Positions 15,592-23,887 are shown, counted from the first letter of the stretch. The stretch: 64,000 nt of DNA from JAUSFM01 sp964343705 (GCA_964343705.1 CAYFJX010000007.1:1-64000); one strand, 5' to 3'. The notes: a model not told the origin generated them from the letters alone. Numbers and translations: made by a program.

Positions 15592-16381
15592 TATTGGAAT
15601 ATCGTGTGTGTTCAGTATCCCTTAACCACTTGTATTTATTAGTCACTTGATCAACAACACTTTGCAGTGCAGGATCCTGGCCAATAATTTGTAGTTTTCT
15701 ATATCCTTGTGGAATATTAACAATTGTTCCTCTGACCAGATACGTTTGCGGGCCTTCAATGCCAACCCTACAATGACATCTTCTTCCCTCGTCAACTGCA
15801 TGCTTTGCTTGGACAGGTTGTCCAAGGCGTTCTGCTCTTTTGGTATCATCTGCAGTAGGAAGTGCTTTTCCACGGATTTTTATTGCATCTCCCTCTTTTA
15901 CAAGTCCATCAAAATAGGTGATTAATTTGTGAACTTCATTGGGTGTTGGTCCTCTTCCTGCCCAACCTCCATTGTAGGTTCTTATTTTGTATGCTCCTTC
16001 ATGTGTTAGTGCTGCTAGCTCACGTGCTTGTTGGAGTTTACCTGCAAGCGTTTGGTCTAACAATAGTGAACGCTTATCGTCTGGTGTCTCACTTAATTCT
16101 TCCTCTATTGTTGCTTCAATGTTTTCATGGTCTTCAACTTCAAGTGAACTCCCACCTATTTCAGCATCTTCAGGAAAAATGTCACCAACTTCATAAGCAT
16201 CCTCTTCTTGGTGAGGCAGAACTTCAAACACTCCCTCTGTTTGGGGTGTTTCACTGGGTTGGTTTTTGACTGATGTTGTTAACACTCTATAAGTGAGGCC
16301 TATGAGGGTTAGACTACCTGCAACAGCCATTGTTATTTTCAGAATGTCTGTACTATCCATTGTAGGGGATAATGAGAACAT
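15584..16381 (-). CDS. Single-span membrane protein with C-terminal domain of unknown function
   Basis: The frame is open from 16474, but the first stretch is not plausible. The ATGs at 16381 (MFSLSPTMDSTDIL) and 16360 (MDSTDIL) both place a membrane helix (ILKITMAVAGSLTLIGLTY) near the N-terminus. The next ~70 residues are acidic and linker-like. The C-terminal ~150 residues (from LAALTHEGAYKIRTYNGG) look globular, with a CHC motif and a strand-rich end. I recognise no family. It may be a membrane-tethered partner of a cytosolic factor. The neighbouring YeaH-like gene is convergent, so co-regulation is not implied. Confidence 0.7.
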   Translation of the reverse strand: MFSLSPTMDSTDILKITMAVAGSLTLIGLTYRVLTTSVKNQPSETPQTEGVFEVLPHQEEDAYEVGDIFPEDAEIGGSSLEVEDHENIEATIEEELSETPDDKRSLLLDQTLAGKLQQARELAALTHEGAYKIRTYNGGWAGRGPTPNEVHKLITYFDGLVKEGDAIKIRGKALPTADDTKRAERLGQPVQAKHAVDEGRRCHCRVGIEGPQTYLVRGTIVNIPQGYRKLQIIGQDPALQSVVDQVTNKYKWLRDTEHTRYSNTK

Positions 16382-16489
16382 CTTTTTATTGTTTGTTGTG
16401 GTGTAAAAGGTTTTGTTAAGGGAACTACGACAATGAAGCAAAAGGAAAATTAAGGTAAGCCTGGGCTTTTTCAAATTAGTATCTGATAT

Positions 16490-16553
16490 TACACAGTTTT
16501 AACAGCGCCGTGTCCCGGCGCTGATTTAACGGCGTTGCCGTGATATCTGTGTA
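16490..16553. other. Three-way-junction structured element in intergenic DNA
   Basis: An outer stem TACACAG/CTGTGTA (16490-16496 with 16547-16553) encloses two perfect hairpins. One is CAGCGCCG-TGTCC-CGGCGCTG (16503-16523) and the other ACGGC-GTT-GCCGT (16529-16541). It is GC-rich in an AT-rich stretch, with no ORF or TATA box that I can assign. It lies about 80 bp from the duplicated tRNA end, so it may be part of an integrated element or a small RNA. It does not match tRNA, snoRNA box or SRP patterns. Confidence 0.45.
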
Positions 16554-16631
16554 GTTGAAAATGTTCTTTGATTTTGTAGAATTTGCCGATGTCAGATTAC
16601 TTTATTTTATCCTTGCGTTATTTACACAAAA

Positions 16632-16655
16632 AAGAAAATAAACGCCGACGCCCGG
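16632..16655 (-). repeat. Duplicated tRNA-Ser 3' end (att-like direct repeat)
   Basis: These 24 bp repeat exactly the sequence at 16745-16768, which covers the 3' flank, discriminator, acceptor strand and first T-stem strand of the tRNA-Ser gene. The two copies are 113 bp apart in the same orientation. Duplication of a tRNA 3' end is the classic footprint of integrase-mediated insertion. The 89 bp between contain a 9-bp hairpin (16666-16687) and a GCTCC/GGAGC hairpin (16703-16723) but no gene. It could be the remnant of an excised element or a partial tRNA duplication. Confidence 0.6.
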
Positions 16656-16755
16656 TGAACCTGCACTGTTTTGTTGACACAAAACAGACAAAATGTGGGC
16701 GAGCTCCTCGTTTCACTCGGAGCGCACCTGAGATGGTCTATTAGAAGAAAATAAA

Positions 16756-16852
16756 CGCCGACGCCCGGATTTGAACCGGGATATCCGTGAGGAAACCGGT
16801 TGGCTTGATGTATATTCAAGACCGGCGCAATACCAGGTTATGCGACGTCGGC
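16756..16852 (-). tRNA. tRNA-Ser(UGA) with a 13-nt intron
   Basis: On the minus strand the cloverleaf is complete: acceptor GCCGACG/CGTCGGC, a D-arm with GCA/TGC, anticodon stem CCGGT/ACCGG, a long variable arm (TCC-TCAC-GGA) and T-arm CCCGG-TTCAAAT-CCGGG. The discriminator is G, as in archaeal tRNA-Ser. The anticodon is UGA. Between position 37 and 38 a 13-nt intron (16802-16814) is present. Its TCAAG can pair with CTTGA of the anticodon loop, as expected for a bulge-helix-bulge splice site. CCA is not encoded. A TATA box (CATATAAAT, about 16875-16884) lies ~27 bp upstream. Confidence 0.9.
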
Positions 16853-16895
16853 ATATGTGTGAATTAAACTGTCTGATTTATATGTGTTATGTGTG

Positions 16896-16978
16896 GCCGA
16901 GCGCGCAGTGCGAAGGTCACACCCGGGGGTTGATAAGGGCACGTTGCCCTTATGCGCATCCAGTTATGCGACGTCGGC
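16896..16978 (-). ncRNA. tRNA-like 83-nt unit sharing the 5' end of tRNA-Ser
   Basis: The first 16 nt (GCCGACGTCGCATAAC) are identical to the 5' end of the neighbouring tRNA-Ser, then the sequence diverges. It can still fold like a cloverleaf: a 5-bp end stem GCCGA/TCGGC, a CGCAT/ATGCG arm, a 9-bp arm (ATAAGGGCA/TGCCCTTAT, triloop) and a GTGTG/CGCAC arm. There is no usable anticodon loop or T-loop consensus, so it is not a normal tRNA. It has its own TATA-like box at 17002-17011, 28 bp upstream. It may be a decayed tRNA copy, a tRNA-derived small RNA, or an integration scar. Confidence 0.45.
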
Positions 16979-17001
16979 ATGAATGTCTGGATAAGGCAGG
17001 C

Positions 17002-17011
17002 CTTTTTAAAG
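17002..17011 (-). promoter_or_regulatory. TATA-like box of the tRNA-like unit
   Basis: The minus strand reads CTTTAAAAAG, centred 28 bp before the first base of the tRNA-like unit at 16978. This is the same spacing as the TATA box of the functional tRNA-Ser. Confidence 0.4.
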
Positions 17012-17047
17012 CTTTTTGTGATTGGCCTATTTAAATCCCTCCGAAAG

Positions 17048-17057
17048 GCTTATAAGA
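17048..17057 (+). promoter_or_regulatory. TATA box of the 534-aa/596-aa operon
   Basis: GCTTATAAGA is preceded by a BRE-like CCGAAAG. Its centre is about 28 nt before the ATG at 17080, which predicts a leaderless transcript. Confidence 0.7.
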
Positions 17058-17079
17058 CAGTTCTTGGTCCCCTAACTCT

Positions 17080-18684
17080 ATGAGTGGGGATTCAAGTATA
17101 CGGGACTTTTTAGGAATAAATGATGAACTAGTTACAATACCTGAAGAGGTTAATCAGCGCTATATCGCTCTTCTTCTTGATAATCAACCCGAGGTTCAAC
17201 TTCCTGACTTTGGAGATATGTTAGTTCATGAAACCTATGAGCGAGTTCGGCAACAATTAGCAACTCAAGTTACACTGGCTGGACTTATTGGCCATGAAAG
17301 TCTTGCGTCACTTGTTGATACATGGGTTGAACTTCAAAAAGGCTATGCAGAACATCTTATGAAAAAGATGGATGGGATTTTAGACGATCAACGCCAACTT
17401 CTTAGTGCTGCAAATGATGACCTTGAAGCAGGACAGCCTGACCGAGATGAGCTTGCACAACTATCTCAACTCTCAGCAGGTGAAATGGAAGATGACCAAC
17501 TCAGTAGAATGCTTCAACTGCGAAAAAAGGTTGAATCACTTGACAAAACAGTAGAAGAGCGAGATGAATTTCAACGAAGTATTGCAAGTGCCTCCATAGT
17601 TGAAGAAACTCTTGGCGCTTTATCAAAAATGGGCAGGCCAAGTATTCATTATGGTTTACAACCTATAGCAAGTTTGCAAGACGAACTTGCTAAAGGAACC
17701 TATACAGGACCACTTCTTGACCCATTTACTATTTATACAAACACAAAGATTGATGACTTATTTAGTAGAGATGTTAGTATTCCTTCCATATTACAGAGTA
17801 ATTTTGACCCTGCACCAACCAACGGAGATGGTAATGGTGTTGACCACAATGGTGACACTGCAAACGGCAATGGGGATGTTGACCTTTCTGAATTACCAGA
17901 TGTTCTTTCTGATATTGTAAAATTGTACGAAGCTGTGCGAGCAATCGAGCCAGGGCAGCACATTGATTGTACAAAACTTAAAAATGAAAATGCGCTTGAT
18001 GCGCACAAAACACGAGCTATAAGTGGCTACTTGAGCAATGATGAATCAGTGTTTGGTGTTGAACTAAAAATGATCAGTAAACGTCGTCAATTTGTACGTC
18101 GTGCAGGTGGTACACCTCAGATGAGTCGAAGTGATCTCATTAAGTACATGCTTAAAGGAAAAATTAGTCAGCCGTACATGAAACTAATCAATCAATTCTA
18201 TCTTGAAAAAGCAGCAGAACTCATGAGGGAGCATCCCAAAGCATATGATGGATTTACAAAGACAGAGCTTAAGAAAGTTGTAGCAGATAATGGCTTGCAT
18301 GTTAGTGCAATGTATCTTGGTAAAAACTTCCATGAACTTGATGGTGTAGAACGAACACATGAAGGGGCGTATCATGCTGATCCTGATGTGTACGTCTTCA
18401 CAGAGATCCAAGCTTCTGAAACACAAATAGCACATGTTCAATTGGCAACTGAAGAATTTGGTATTAACCGATTTGAGCCAGGTGACCTTGTTGCTAAAGT
18501 TAAACAAATGAATGGTGGATATGTTCTAGCAGAAAAGGTAGCAGCACATATTATGGATGCTAATCTTGAGGAATGGGGTTTCCGTCTTGCAAGCAAAGAT
18601 CCTCTACAATATCAAAAAGCAGATCGTTCTGGTTCAGCTGAGGCTTTGGTTGATGATGAAGAGGCTGGTCAACGACTGATGTAA
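17080..18684 (+). CDS. Large cytosolic protein, coiled-coil, function unknown
   Basis: This is a 534-aa protein without membrane or signal segments. Residues ~95-180 form an acidic coiled-coil. A short Asn/Gly/Asp linker (NGDGNGVDHNGDTANGNGD, ~residue 248-266) separates an N-terminal helical half from a C-terminal globular half rich in Lys/Arg (~300-500). The gene is leaderless. It is followed after 1 nt by the 596-aa transglutaminase-like gene, so the two are almost certainly made together. I recognise no family. A scaffold or substrate-presenting partner for the downstream cysteine-type domain is an inference from the coupling only. Confidence 0.8.
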   Translation: MSGDSSIRDFLGINDELVTIPEEVNQRYIALLLDNQPEVQLPDFGDMLVHETYERVRQQLATQVTLAGLIGHESLASLVDTWVELQKGYAEHLMKKMDGILDDQRQLLSAANDDLEAGQPDRDELAQLSQLSAGEMEDDQLSRMLQLRKKVESLDKTVEERDEFQRSIASASIVEETLGALSKMGRPSIHYGLQPIASLQDELAKGTYTGPLLDPFTIYTNTKIDDLFSRDVSIPSILQSNFDPAPTNGDGNGVDHNGDTANGNGDVDLSELPDVLSDIVKLYEAVRAIEPGQHIDCTKLKNENALDAHKTRAISGYLSNDESVFGVELKMISKRRQFVRRAGGTPQMSRSDLIKYMLKGKISQPYMKLINQFYLEKAAELMREHPKAYDGFTKTELKKVVADNGLHVSAMYLGKNFHELDGVERTHEGAYHADPDVYVFTEIQASETQIAHVQLATEEFGINRFEPGDLVAKVKQMNGGYVLAEKVAAHIMDANLEEWGFRLASKDPLQYQKADRSGSAEALVDDEEAGQRLM

Positions 18685-18685
18685 G

Positions 18686-20476
18686 ATGGGATTTCCTGAA
18701 ACAACCATTGCTTGGGCAAAGGAAAAAGCAAGTGATCTTTCTAAACTTCTTGACAAGGCAACAGGCGACGCCTCAACAGAATCAAAAAAGGCATCTGGTG
18801 TGAAGGTTGTATCAGGTACGGGCAATCCCACTATTACACTTTCTCCGAGATTACAAGAAATGCGTAAAAAAAGTCGTCTTACTCCTGGGCGTAAGAAAAG
18901 TCTTGTCACACTTTTGTATGGTAGTTTAACGTTCAAATACGGTTTTGCAGAATCACTTGAGTCAGGAAACTGGTCACCCTTTCCCGACGAGTTAAACATG
19001 GTAAACTGTTACAGTCAAGCAGTTGCAAACTATGTTGTACTCAAAGAGGCAGGTTTTGATCCAATACTTATGGAGTTTGTTGGTTTCCAAGAAGAAGGTA
19101 CTGTTCAACGTGGTGGTCATGCTTTTGTTGTTGTCGACGTTGGCACTCCAGAAGAACCTGAACTATGGGCGCTTGACCAGGTTATGCACATGTATGGGCC
19201 TGTGACTTTTGATACTCACTCCTTAGAAATTGAAAACAAAGCTGCACGACAAGGAAGAACAGCTCGTAATGATTTTAGAAAAAGGGAATATGGTTTTCTG
19301 AGAACGATTGTAACTAGTGAAGAGGATATTGTTGCTCAAATTGAACAGTCACGAGAAAATCCAGAGTCAGTATTGTACGCTGGACAGCGGGTAAGTATAC
19401 CTCGTATAGACACTTGGCAAAGTGAAAAAGAGCTTGAAGCACCATGGCTCCTTACCTATGAACCTCACCAGGGTGGCGAGCACAGAGGAACACTTAGTTC
19501 ACGACTATTTTGTAACCGATTTGGGATCCAGAGCCGTGGATTAGAATACAGGCTTGTAATAGAAAATGAAGATGAGTCAATTGGAAGTGGTGCTATGGAA
19601 GGTGTGCGACGGAGATTTGCAAACGCAACAACGTCAAACATGATAGCTGAAGAACGAGTCACTGGTTACTTTTGCAGAGATCTAGCATGGACAGATTTTG
19701 TTGGGGCAGTACCTCTTGTTGATTTGTCCTTGACAGATGTGCAAGCACTTATAGAAGGTCTTACTGATATTCCGCTGGAAAAACGTCCGGCATTTGAGCG
19801 TGATCTTATGAAAGAAGCAATGTCAGACGGCCCGTATAGTGAGCGTGTAGAAGCTGCACGTCTTGCTTTTGAAAATGTGAAAGAAACCAAGTATGGTCCT
19901 CTTGTGGTTGCCATGGCAACAGTTGAAGCACTGTACCAAGACGAAAAAGGAGATAAAGATGAGTATGTTAGTGAGCATGAACGAAAACGGTGCATTGATT
20001 TATACAAAAGTGAAAATGATCTTTTTAGGTTTTATGCACGTGAACACAGAAGAGCGGAACGAGCAAGAAAATCTAATAAAAAAGCTAAAAATATTCTCGA
20101 CAAAACTCCTTTAGGTCGTATGCCAAAAGGTTTTAGGTTGCTTGACGACAATCAAGTTGATGATCCGCGGACACGAGCGTACCTTGCAATTGAAAAAAGC
20201 GAAGAAATGATTAGTCATATGCTTGAACAAAAACCAACGTACATTACTGATGCCCTTGATAGGCTTATTTTTATGAAGCGAAGGATTAAAGGGCATGAAT
20301 CTGAGCTTAGAGAACTTGCTGAAGATGCTTTTGGAAATGATTGTGACAAGGCAATCTTTGGTGGGTATGTACGTATCTTTGCAGAGTTCCTTGGCCACTT
20401 TGCAAGTACCTTTAAAGAGCTTACGCTTGACCAATACAAAACAGGTATTGTAGAAAAAATTACATCAGCTGAGTAG
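18686..20476 (+). CDS. Protein with transglutaminase/papain-like cysteine domain
   Basis: This is a 596-aa protein. Residues ~70-180 show a cysteine peptidase-like triad pattern. There is a Cys in MVNCYSQAVANYVVLKEAGF, a His in RGGHAFVVVDV about 40 residues later, and an Asp in LWALDQVMH 15-20 residues further. This order (Cys-His-Asp) is that of transglutaminase-like folds, which hydrolyse or transfer amide bonds. The remaining ~400 residues are helical and charged with no family I recognise. There is no signal peptide. The start lies 1 nt after the 534-aa gene. The 3' end overlaps the convergent next gene by 17 bp. Catalysis is inferred from the motif order. Confidence 0.78.
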   Translation: MGFPETTIAWAKEKASDLSKLLDKATGDASTESKKASGVKVVSGTGNPTITLSPRLQEMRKKSRLTPGRKKSLVTLLYGSLTFKYGFAESLESGNWSPFPDELNMVNCYSQAVANYVVLKEAGFDPILMEFVGFQEEGTVQRGGHAFVVVDVGTPEEPELWALDQVMHMYGPVTFDTHSLEIENKAARQGRTARNDFRKREYGFLRTIVTSEEDIVAQIEQSRENPESVLYAGQRVSIPRIDTWQSEKELEAPWLLTYEPHQGGEHRGTLSSRLFCNRFGIQSRGLEYRLVIENEDESIGSGAMEGVRRRFANATTSNMIAEERVTGYFCRDLAWTDFVGAVPLVDLSLTDVQALIEGLTDIPLEKRPAFERDLMKEAMSDGPYSERVEAARLAFENVKETKYGPLVVAMATVEALYQDEKGDKDEYVSEHERKRCIDLYKSENDLFRFYAREHRRAERARKSNKKAKNILDKTPLGRMPKGFRLLDDNQVDDPRTRAYLAIEKSEEMISHMLEQKPTYITDALDRLIFMKRRIKGHESELRELAEDAFGNDCDKAIFGGYVRIFAEFLGHFASTFKELTLDQYKTGIVEKITSAE

Positions 20477-21326
20477 CTGGTTGTAAATATTGTGGTTGTT
20501 TTCCTGAAGGTGCAGTGCTTCTTCTTGATCGAGGTGCAGAATGGCGAGATGGCTCTCTACTTCCATACTCGTGGCCTCTTCCGGATTTCTTATCTGTTAC
20601 AACCCATGGTGCTCCAACACTTGTTGTTGTTACAATCGGTTGTACAACACCATCTTTTACAACTAATGTTGCTTCAGGTTTTCCATATACTTTCATGTGT
20701 GCTGTTTGCTCATACACTGTTGCTTTAACTTTGTTTGAGGTGGTTACTGCTCTTTTTTCTGCATCGCCCATTGATTTTTGGCTAGTACACTGTACTGCAA
20801 TGCTTTTTCTGGAGAATTTCCCTTTTGGTAATACTCCATCACTATTGTATTTTTTCTTACTGTGTAATACTCTGTATGAAAGTGAGTCAGGGTGCCTGTC
20901 TAATCGTGCACCATATGTTTTTGCTAGTTGACCAACTGCTGCTTCGTGATGTTGGTTAACACGTGTTTTACGAACTGATCGTGATACAACAGGGATAGTA
21001 AAGTATTCTGCTTCTACTGTTCTGTCAATTGAAACACCAATCCGTGCAGGATCATAATCTTTGTTTGCTCGTGCAGCGTCTGCTGCTTCAAATGCCTTGT
21101 CAATACTCTCGGTGCTGGTGCCTGTTACTGTTTCATCAGAAGGTTCGCCGCCTTTAAGCAGGTATAGAGTAACTTCAAACTGTTGTGCTTCATCAAATGT
21201 AACAGCTTCTGGCTTAAGACCGGTTTGTTTGTCCAGTTCTTGGTTAACAGCTGCTGCTAATCCTTTATCGAGTTTATCCCGTTCCCCTTCAAAGGTTGCT
21301 TGTAATGCAACAATATCTTTTGGCAT
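20460..21326 (-). CDS. Unknown basic protein with disordered C-terminus
   Basis: This is a 288-aa cytosolic protein. Residues 1-130 are mixed alpha/beta and acidic; 130-215 contain many His, Arg and Lys; and the last ~60 residues are Ser/Arg/Pro/Gln-rich and probably disordered. There are no catalytic motifs. A basic disordered tail and strand-rich core could suit nucleic acid or ribosome binding, but nothing specific is seen. The gene is transcribed away from the flavoprotein gene and converges on the 596-aa gene. A TATA-like CTTTATTAAG lies about 25 bp upstream on the minus strand. Confidence 0.7.
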   Translation of the reverse strand: MPKDIVALQATFEGERDKLDKGLAAAVNQELDKQTGLKPEAVTFDEAQQFEVTLYLLKGGEPSDETVTGTSTESIDKAFEAADAARANKDYDPARIGVSIDRTVEAEYFTIPVVSRSVRKTRVNQHHEAAVGQLAKTYGARLDRHPDSLSYRVLHSKKKYNSDGVLPKGKFSRKSIAVQCTSQKSMGDAEKRAVTTSNKVKATVYEQTAHMKVYGKPEATLVVKDGVVQPIVTTTSVGAPWVVTDKKSGRGHEYGSREPSRHSAPRSRRSTAPSGKQPQYLQPATQLM

Positions 21327-21380
21327 AGGTGCTTGCTAGATTTTAGACTTAATAAAGGTTTCTATACTTGAGCAGTAATG

Positions 21381-21390
21381 TTTTTATACC
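21381..21390 (+). promoter_or_regulatory. TATA box of the flavoprotein gene
   Basis: TTTTTATACC is centred 26 nt before the ATG at 21411, which predicts a leaderless mRNA. Confidence 0.6.
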
Positions 21391-21410
21391 ACCCCTAAAA
21401 TGGCAGTTAT

Positions 21411-22634
21411 ATGGGTAGGTGGGGGAAGAAACTAAATTGGGCAATTATTGGTGGTGGTATTCATGGTACTTACTTTGCTAGGCGGCTACGTGAACTATCT
21501 ACTCGCAAGATTAGGATACTAGATGCTAATTCTACTCTTCTTGCACAATGGAAACGACAAACAAAGAATTGTGGGCAAACACGATTACGTTCACCACATG
21601 TTCATAATTTGGGGAGTTATGAAGAGGATCTTGCTCGTTATGCAGCAGCAAAAGGTAAACAACGTGAGTTAGCTTATTTAACTGGGTATACACGCCCAAG
21701 CCTTGCCTTATTCAATGGTCACGTTCAAACAATTATTGATGCACATAAACTTCAAGATTTACATACTCAAGCAGTTGTACAAAAAATATCTCCTGGAAGA
21801 AAGTCTCGGCGTAGAGGGACATTCAAGCTTGAAACAGACAAGGGAGTTGTTGAAGCAAAGCATGTTGTTCTTGCCCTTGGGCAGGTGGGTGGAACACATT
21901 GGCCAGATTGGGCATTGGAATATAGGGGTGAAGGAAATGTGTATCACGTGTTTGATCCTGATTTTGACCTTGAAGCAGTTATAAAAGCACCAAGACCAGT
22001 GTATGTTGTCGGTGGTGGTATGACTGCAGCACAACTTGCTGTAAGACTTGTGAAAGAGAGATATGCTTCTGCAAATGCACAACCAGTTACCTTGTTTTCT
22101 CGCCATCGATTGAAAGTTTCTGAGCTTGATGCGCATGAAAATTGGACAAAAACAGATCATATTACTTACTCGTTGTGGTATGATGAGGTTGAAGAGCGAG
22201 AACGTGTTGTTGCTGAAGCACGTAAGGAGGGGACTATTCCTAGGTATGTATCAAATGCAGTGGCAGATGCTCGTTATCATAACTCCTTAGAAAAAAAAGT
22301 TGATGAAATCATTGACGCAACAGAAATTGATGGGGCTTTAGATCTTACTTTTGCATCTGGCATGGAAGAACGGTTTGAAGGTATTGTTGTGCTTGCAACC
22401 GGATTTAATCCGCCTGGAGGGGATGGATTAATTGCTCAGCTTAGCAGAGATTTTGATTTGCCTTTAAGTCCTTCTGGCTACCCTGACTTAGATGATGATC
22501 TTGAATGGGAATGTTTGCATAACTACGGGCGAATATATGTTACAGGGGAGCTGGCAGCTTTAACACTTGGGCCACTTGCAGGCAATGTTCGTGGTGCGCA
22601 AATGGCTGCTGAACTCATTCTTAATGGGTATTAA
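21411..22634 (+). CDS. FAD/NAD(P)-binding oxidoreductase
   Basis: This 407-aa protein has two Rossmann nucleotide-binding motifs: GGGIHG at residues 14-19 (FAD) and VGGGMTAAQ near 200 (NAD(P)H). A third signature, VVLATGFNPPGG, lies near residue 325. This layout is that of flavin-dependent monooxygenases of the lysine/ornithine N-hydroxylase and pyridine nucleotide-disulphide type. It begins directly with the FAD motif, with no signal peptide, and so is cytosolic. No siderophore genes are near, so the substrate is unknown. The promoter is leaderless and the gene appears monocistronic. Confidence 0.85.
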   Translation: MGRWGKKLNWAIIGGGIHGTYFARRLRELSTRKIRILDANSTLLAQWKRQTKNCGQTRLRSPHVHNLGSYEEDLARYAAAKGKQRELAYLTGYTRPSLALFNGHVQTIIDAHKLQDLHTQAVVQKISPGRKSRRRGTFKLETDKGVVEAKHVVLALGQVGGTHWPDWALEYRGEGNVYHVFDPDFDLEAVIKAPRPVYVVGGGMTAAQLAVRLVKERYASANAQPVTLFSRHRLKVSELDAHENWTKTDHITYSLWYDEVEERERVVAEARKEGTIPRYVSNAVADARYHNSLEKKVDEIIDATEIDGALDLTFASGMEERFEGIVVLATGFNPPGGDGLIAQLSRDFDLPLSPSGYPDLDDDLEWECLHNYGRIYVTGELAALTLGPLAGNVRGAQMAAELILNGY

Positions 22635-22713
22635 GTCTTTTATAAACACTATAGCAAGCATTATAAATGCTGAACACTTACTATTTCTTAATAATCATTC
22701 GGGGTATGATAAC

Positions 22714-22893
22714 ATGAAATGTTGCAGTAAATGTATGACAGTATGTGGTCTATTAATGCTAGCACTTGGTGTTTGCTTTTTACTTGTAGACCTTAATGTT
22801 TGGAGTTTTTGGGGAGTTAACTGGTGGACAGCAGCGTTCCTTTTGTTCGGACTAGGAAAGTTCGGAGCTTCACGATGTCCAGACTGTAAATAA
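22714..22893 (+). CDS. Small two-span membrane protein with split zinc ribbon-like Cys pairs
   Basis: This is a 59-aa protein. It starts MKCCSKCMTVCG, continues with two hydrophobic helices (residues ~9-24 and ~33-49) and ends in a CPDCK tail. The Cys clusters at both ends could bind a metal together on one face of the membrane. The frame is open further upstream, but the ATG at 22714 gives the Cys cluster at the N-terminus. It also fits a TATA box (TTATAAATG, ~22661) that places the RNA start near 22688. From memory, similar small CC-x-x-C proteins occur in DPANN archaea. The function is unknown. Confidence 0.7.
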   Translation: MKCCSKCMTVCGLLMLALGVCFLLVDLNVWSFWGVNWWTAAFLLFGLGKFGASRCPDCK

Positions 22894-22894
22894 G

Positions 22895-22919
22895 AATTTC
22901 TTTTTTTCTTTTCTTTCAT
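22895..22919. terminator. T-rich terminator downstream of the small Cys protein
   Basis: A T-rich tract (AATTTCTTTTTTTCTTTTC) follows the stop codon at 22893, typical of archaeal termination. It ends at the convergent MBL gene's 3' end. Confidence 0.55.
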
Positions 22920-23464
22920 ACTTGTCGTAGAAACTGATTTGTTTTCTTTAACTCACCTAACTTTGCAGACATACCACCATAATCATGACCAGGGTAGACA
23001 GTTAAGTTGTCGTCCATTGCTTTGATGCGTTTAAGTGATGCGAGAAGTGTTTGTGTGTCACCGCCTGGTAAGTCTGTTCGTCCAGCACTTCGTACAAAGA
23101 GTGTGTCGCCAGTTATGAGTTTATCTTCAACAAGAAGACAAATTGCATCTTCAATGTGTCCAGGGGTGTGAAAAACTTTGAGTTGCAGGGTTCCAACAGA
23201 AATAGTGTCTCCTTCTTTGACCTGGGGAAAAGCAATAATTTCTGCACCAGTTGCTTGTTGCAAAGCTTCATTGCCTCCAATGTGGTCATGGTGTGAATGG
23301 GTATTTATGATCTTTGTTATTTTCAAATTGTTTTCACAACACACACTCATAATTCCTTGGATGTCTTTGAAGGTGTCAATAACTGCGCATTCTCCAGTTT
23401 CTGGATCACCCACTATGTATATTAGGTTGCTATCCATGCCGCCTCTGAGTTGGTGAAAGAACAT
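22916..23464 (-). CDS. MBL-fold metallohydrolase (glyoxalase II-like)
   Basis: This 182-aa protein has the metallo-beta-lactamase signature THSHHDHIGG at residues 55-64, then HTPGH near 112, GDTLF near 134 and PGHDYG near 160. These are the His/Asp ligands for two metals. Its length and motif spacing match short hydroxyacylglutathione hydrolase-like and persulfide dioxygenase-like enzymes. It therefore probably hydrolyses a thioester or oxidises a thiol persulfide. Archaea of this kind usually lack glutathione, so another thiol is more likely. It is cytosolic and transcribed alone. Confidence 0.88.
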   Translation of the reverse strand: MFFHQLRGGMDSNLIYIVGDPETGECAVIDTFKDIQGIMSVCCENNLKITKIINTHSHHDHIGGNEALQQATGAEIIAFPQVKEGDTISVGTLQLKVFHTPGHIEDAICLLVEDKLITGDTLFVRSAGRTDLPGGDTQTLLASLKRIKAMDDNLTVYPGHDYGGMSAKLGELKKTNQFLRQV

Positions 23465-23499
23465 GGGTGTTGTGAATGAATATTTGTATTTAAATTTTT

Positions 23500-23781
23500 T
23501 TATAGACTATGCATTAACTTTTGTTTTCTTTTTTTCCTTCTTCTCACTAATTTTTTATTTTTTTTATTATAACGTTCAACTTCATGATTCTCAGCAAACC
23601 ACATATATTTACTTCTTATCTTGGTCTTATCGGTGCAGCAACGTATTCCATCACGATAATCATCCCAGTCACTCCAATATTCTTGTGGATCTAATGCTTT
23701 GTTAATAAGTTCTTTTGGTTTTATTGAAATTGATGTACGTGTTGTTATACGTCCACTATGTCGTCTTTTTTTCTTATTCAT
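23500..23781 (-). CDS. Small basic protein, function unknown
   Basis: This is a 93-aa protein, strongly basic at both ends (MNKKKRRHSGRITTR at the start, KNKKLVRRRKKRKQK near the end). The middle is acidic and aromatic (EYWSDWDDYRDG) and contains a CC pair. The composition suggests RNA or ribosome association. It is not a shadow of another gene because the opposite strand has only low-complexity frames. No Shine-Dalgarno is evident, so the mRNA may be leaderless. I recognise no family. Confidence 0.55.
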   Translation of the reverse strand: MNKKKRRHSGRITTRTSISIKPKELINKALDPQEYWSDWDDYRDGIRCCTDKTKIRSKYMWFAENHEVERYNKKNKKLVRRRKKRKQKLMHSL

Positions 23782-23887
23782 TAAACTTATGCAAGAAGGT
23801 CAAATATTAGTAATTTTACTGGTCTCTAATTACTTAAAGAATAAAATATTGGTCCATTTACTAAAAGAAGCATGTTTAAAAGACATC

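Noticed and set aside
16771..17034. 87-aa plus-strand frame across the tRNA locus
   Set aside because: It runs antisense through tRNA-Ser and the tRNA-like unit; the apparent coding is a by-product of structured RNA genes.
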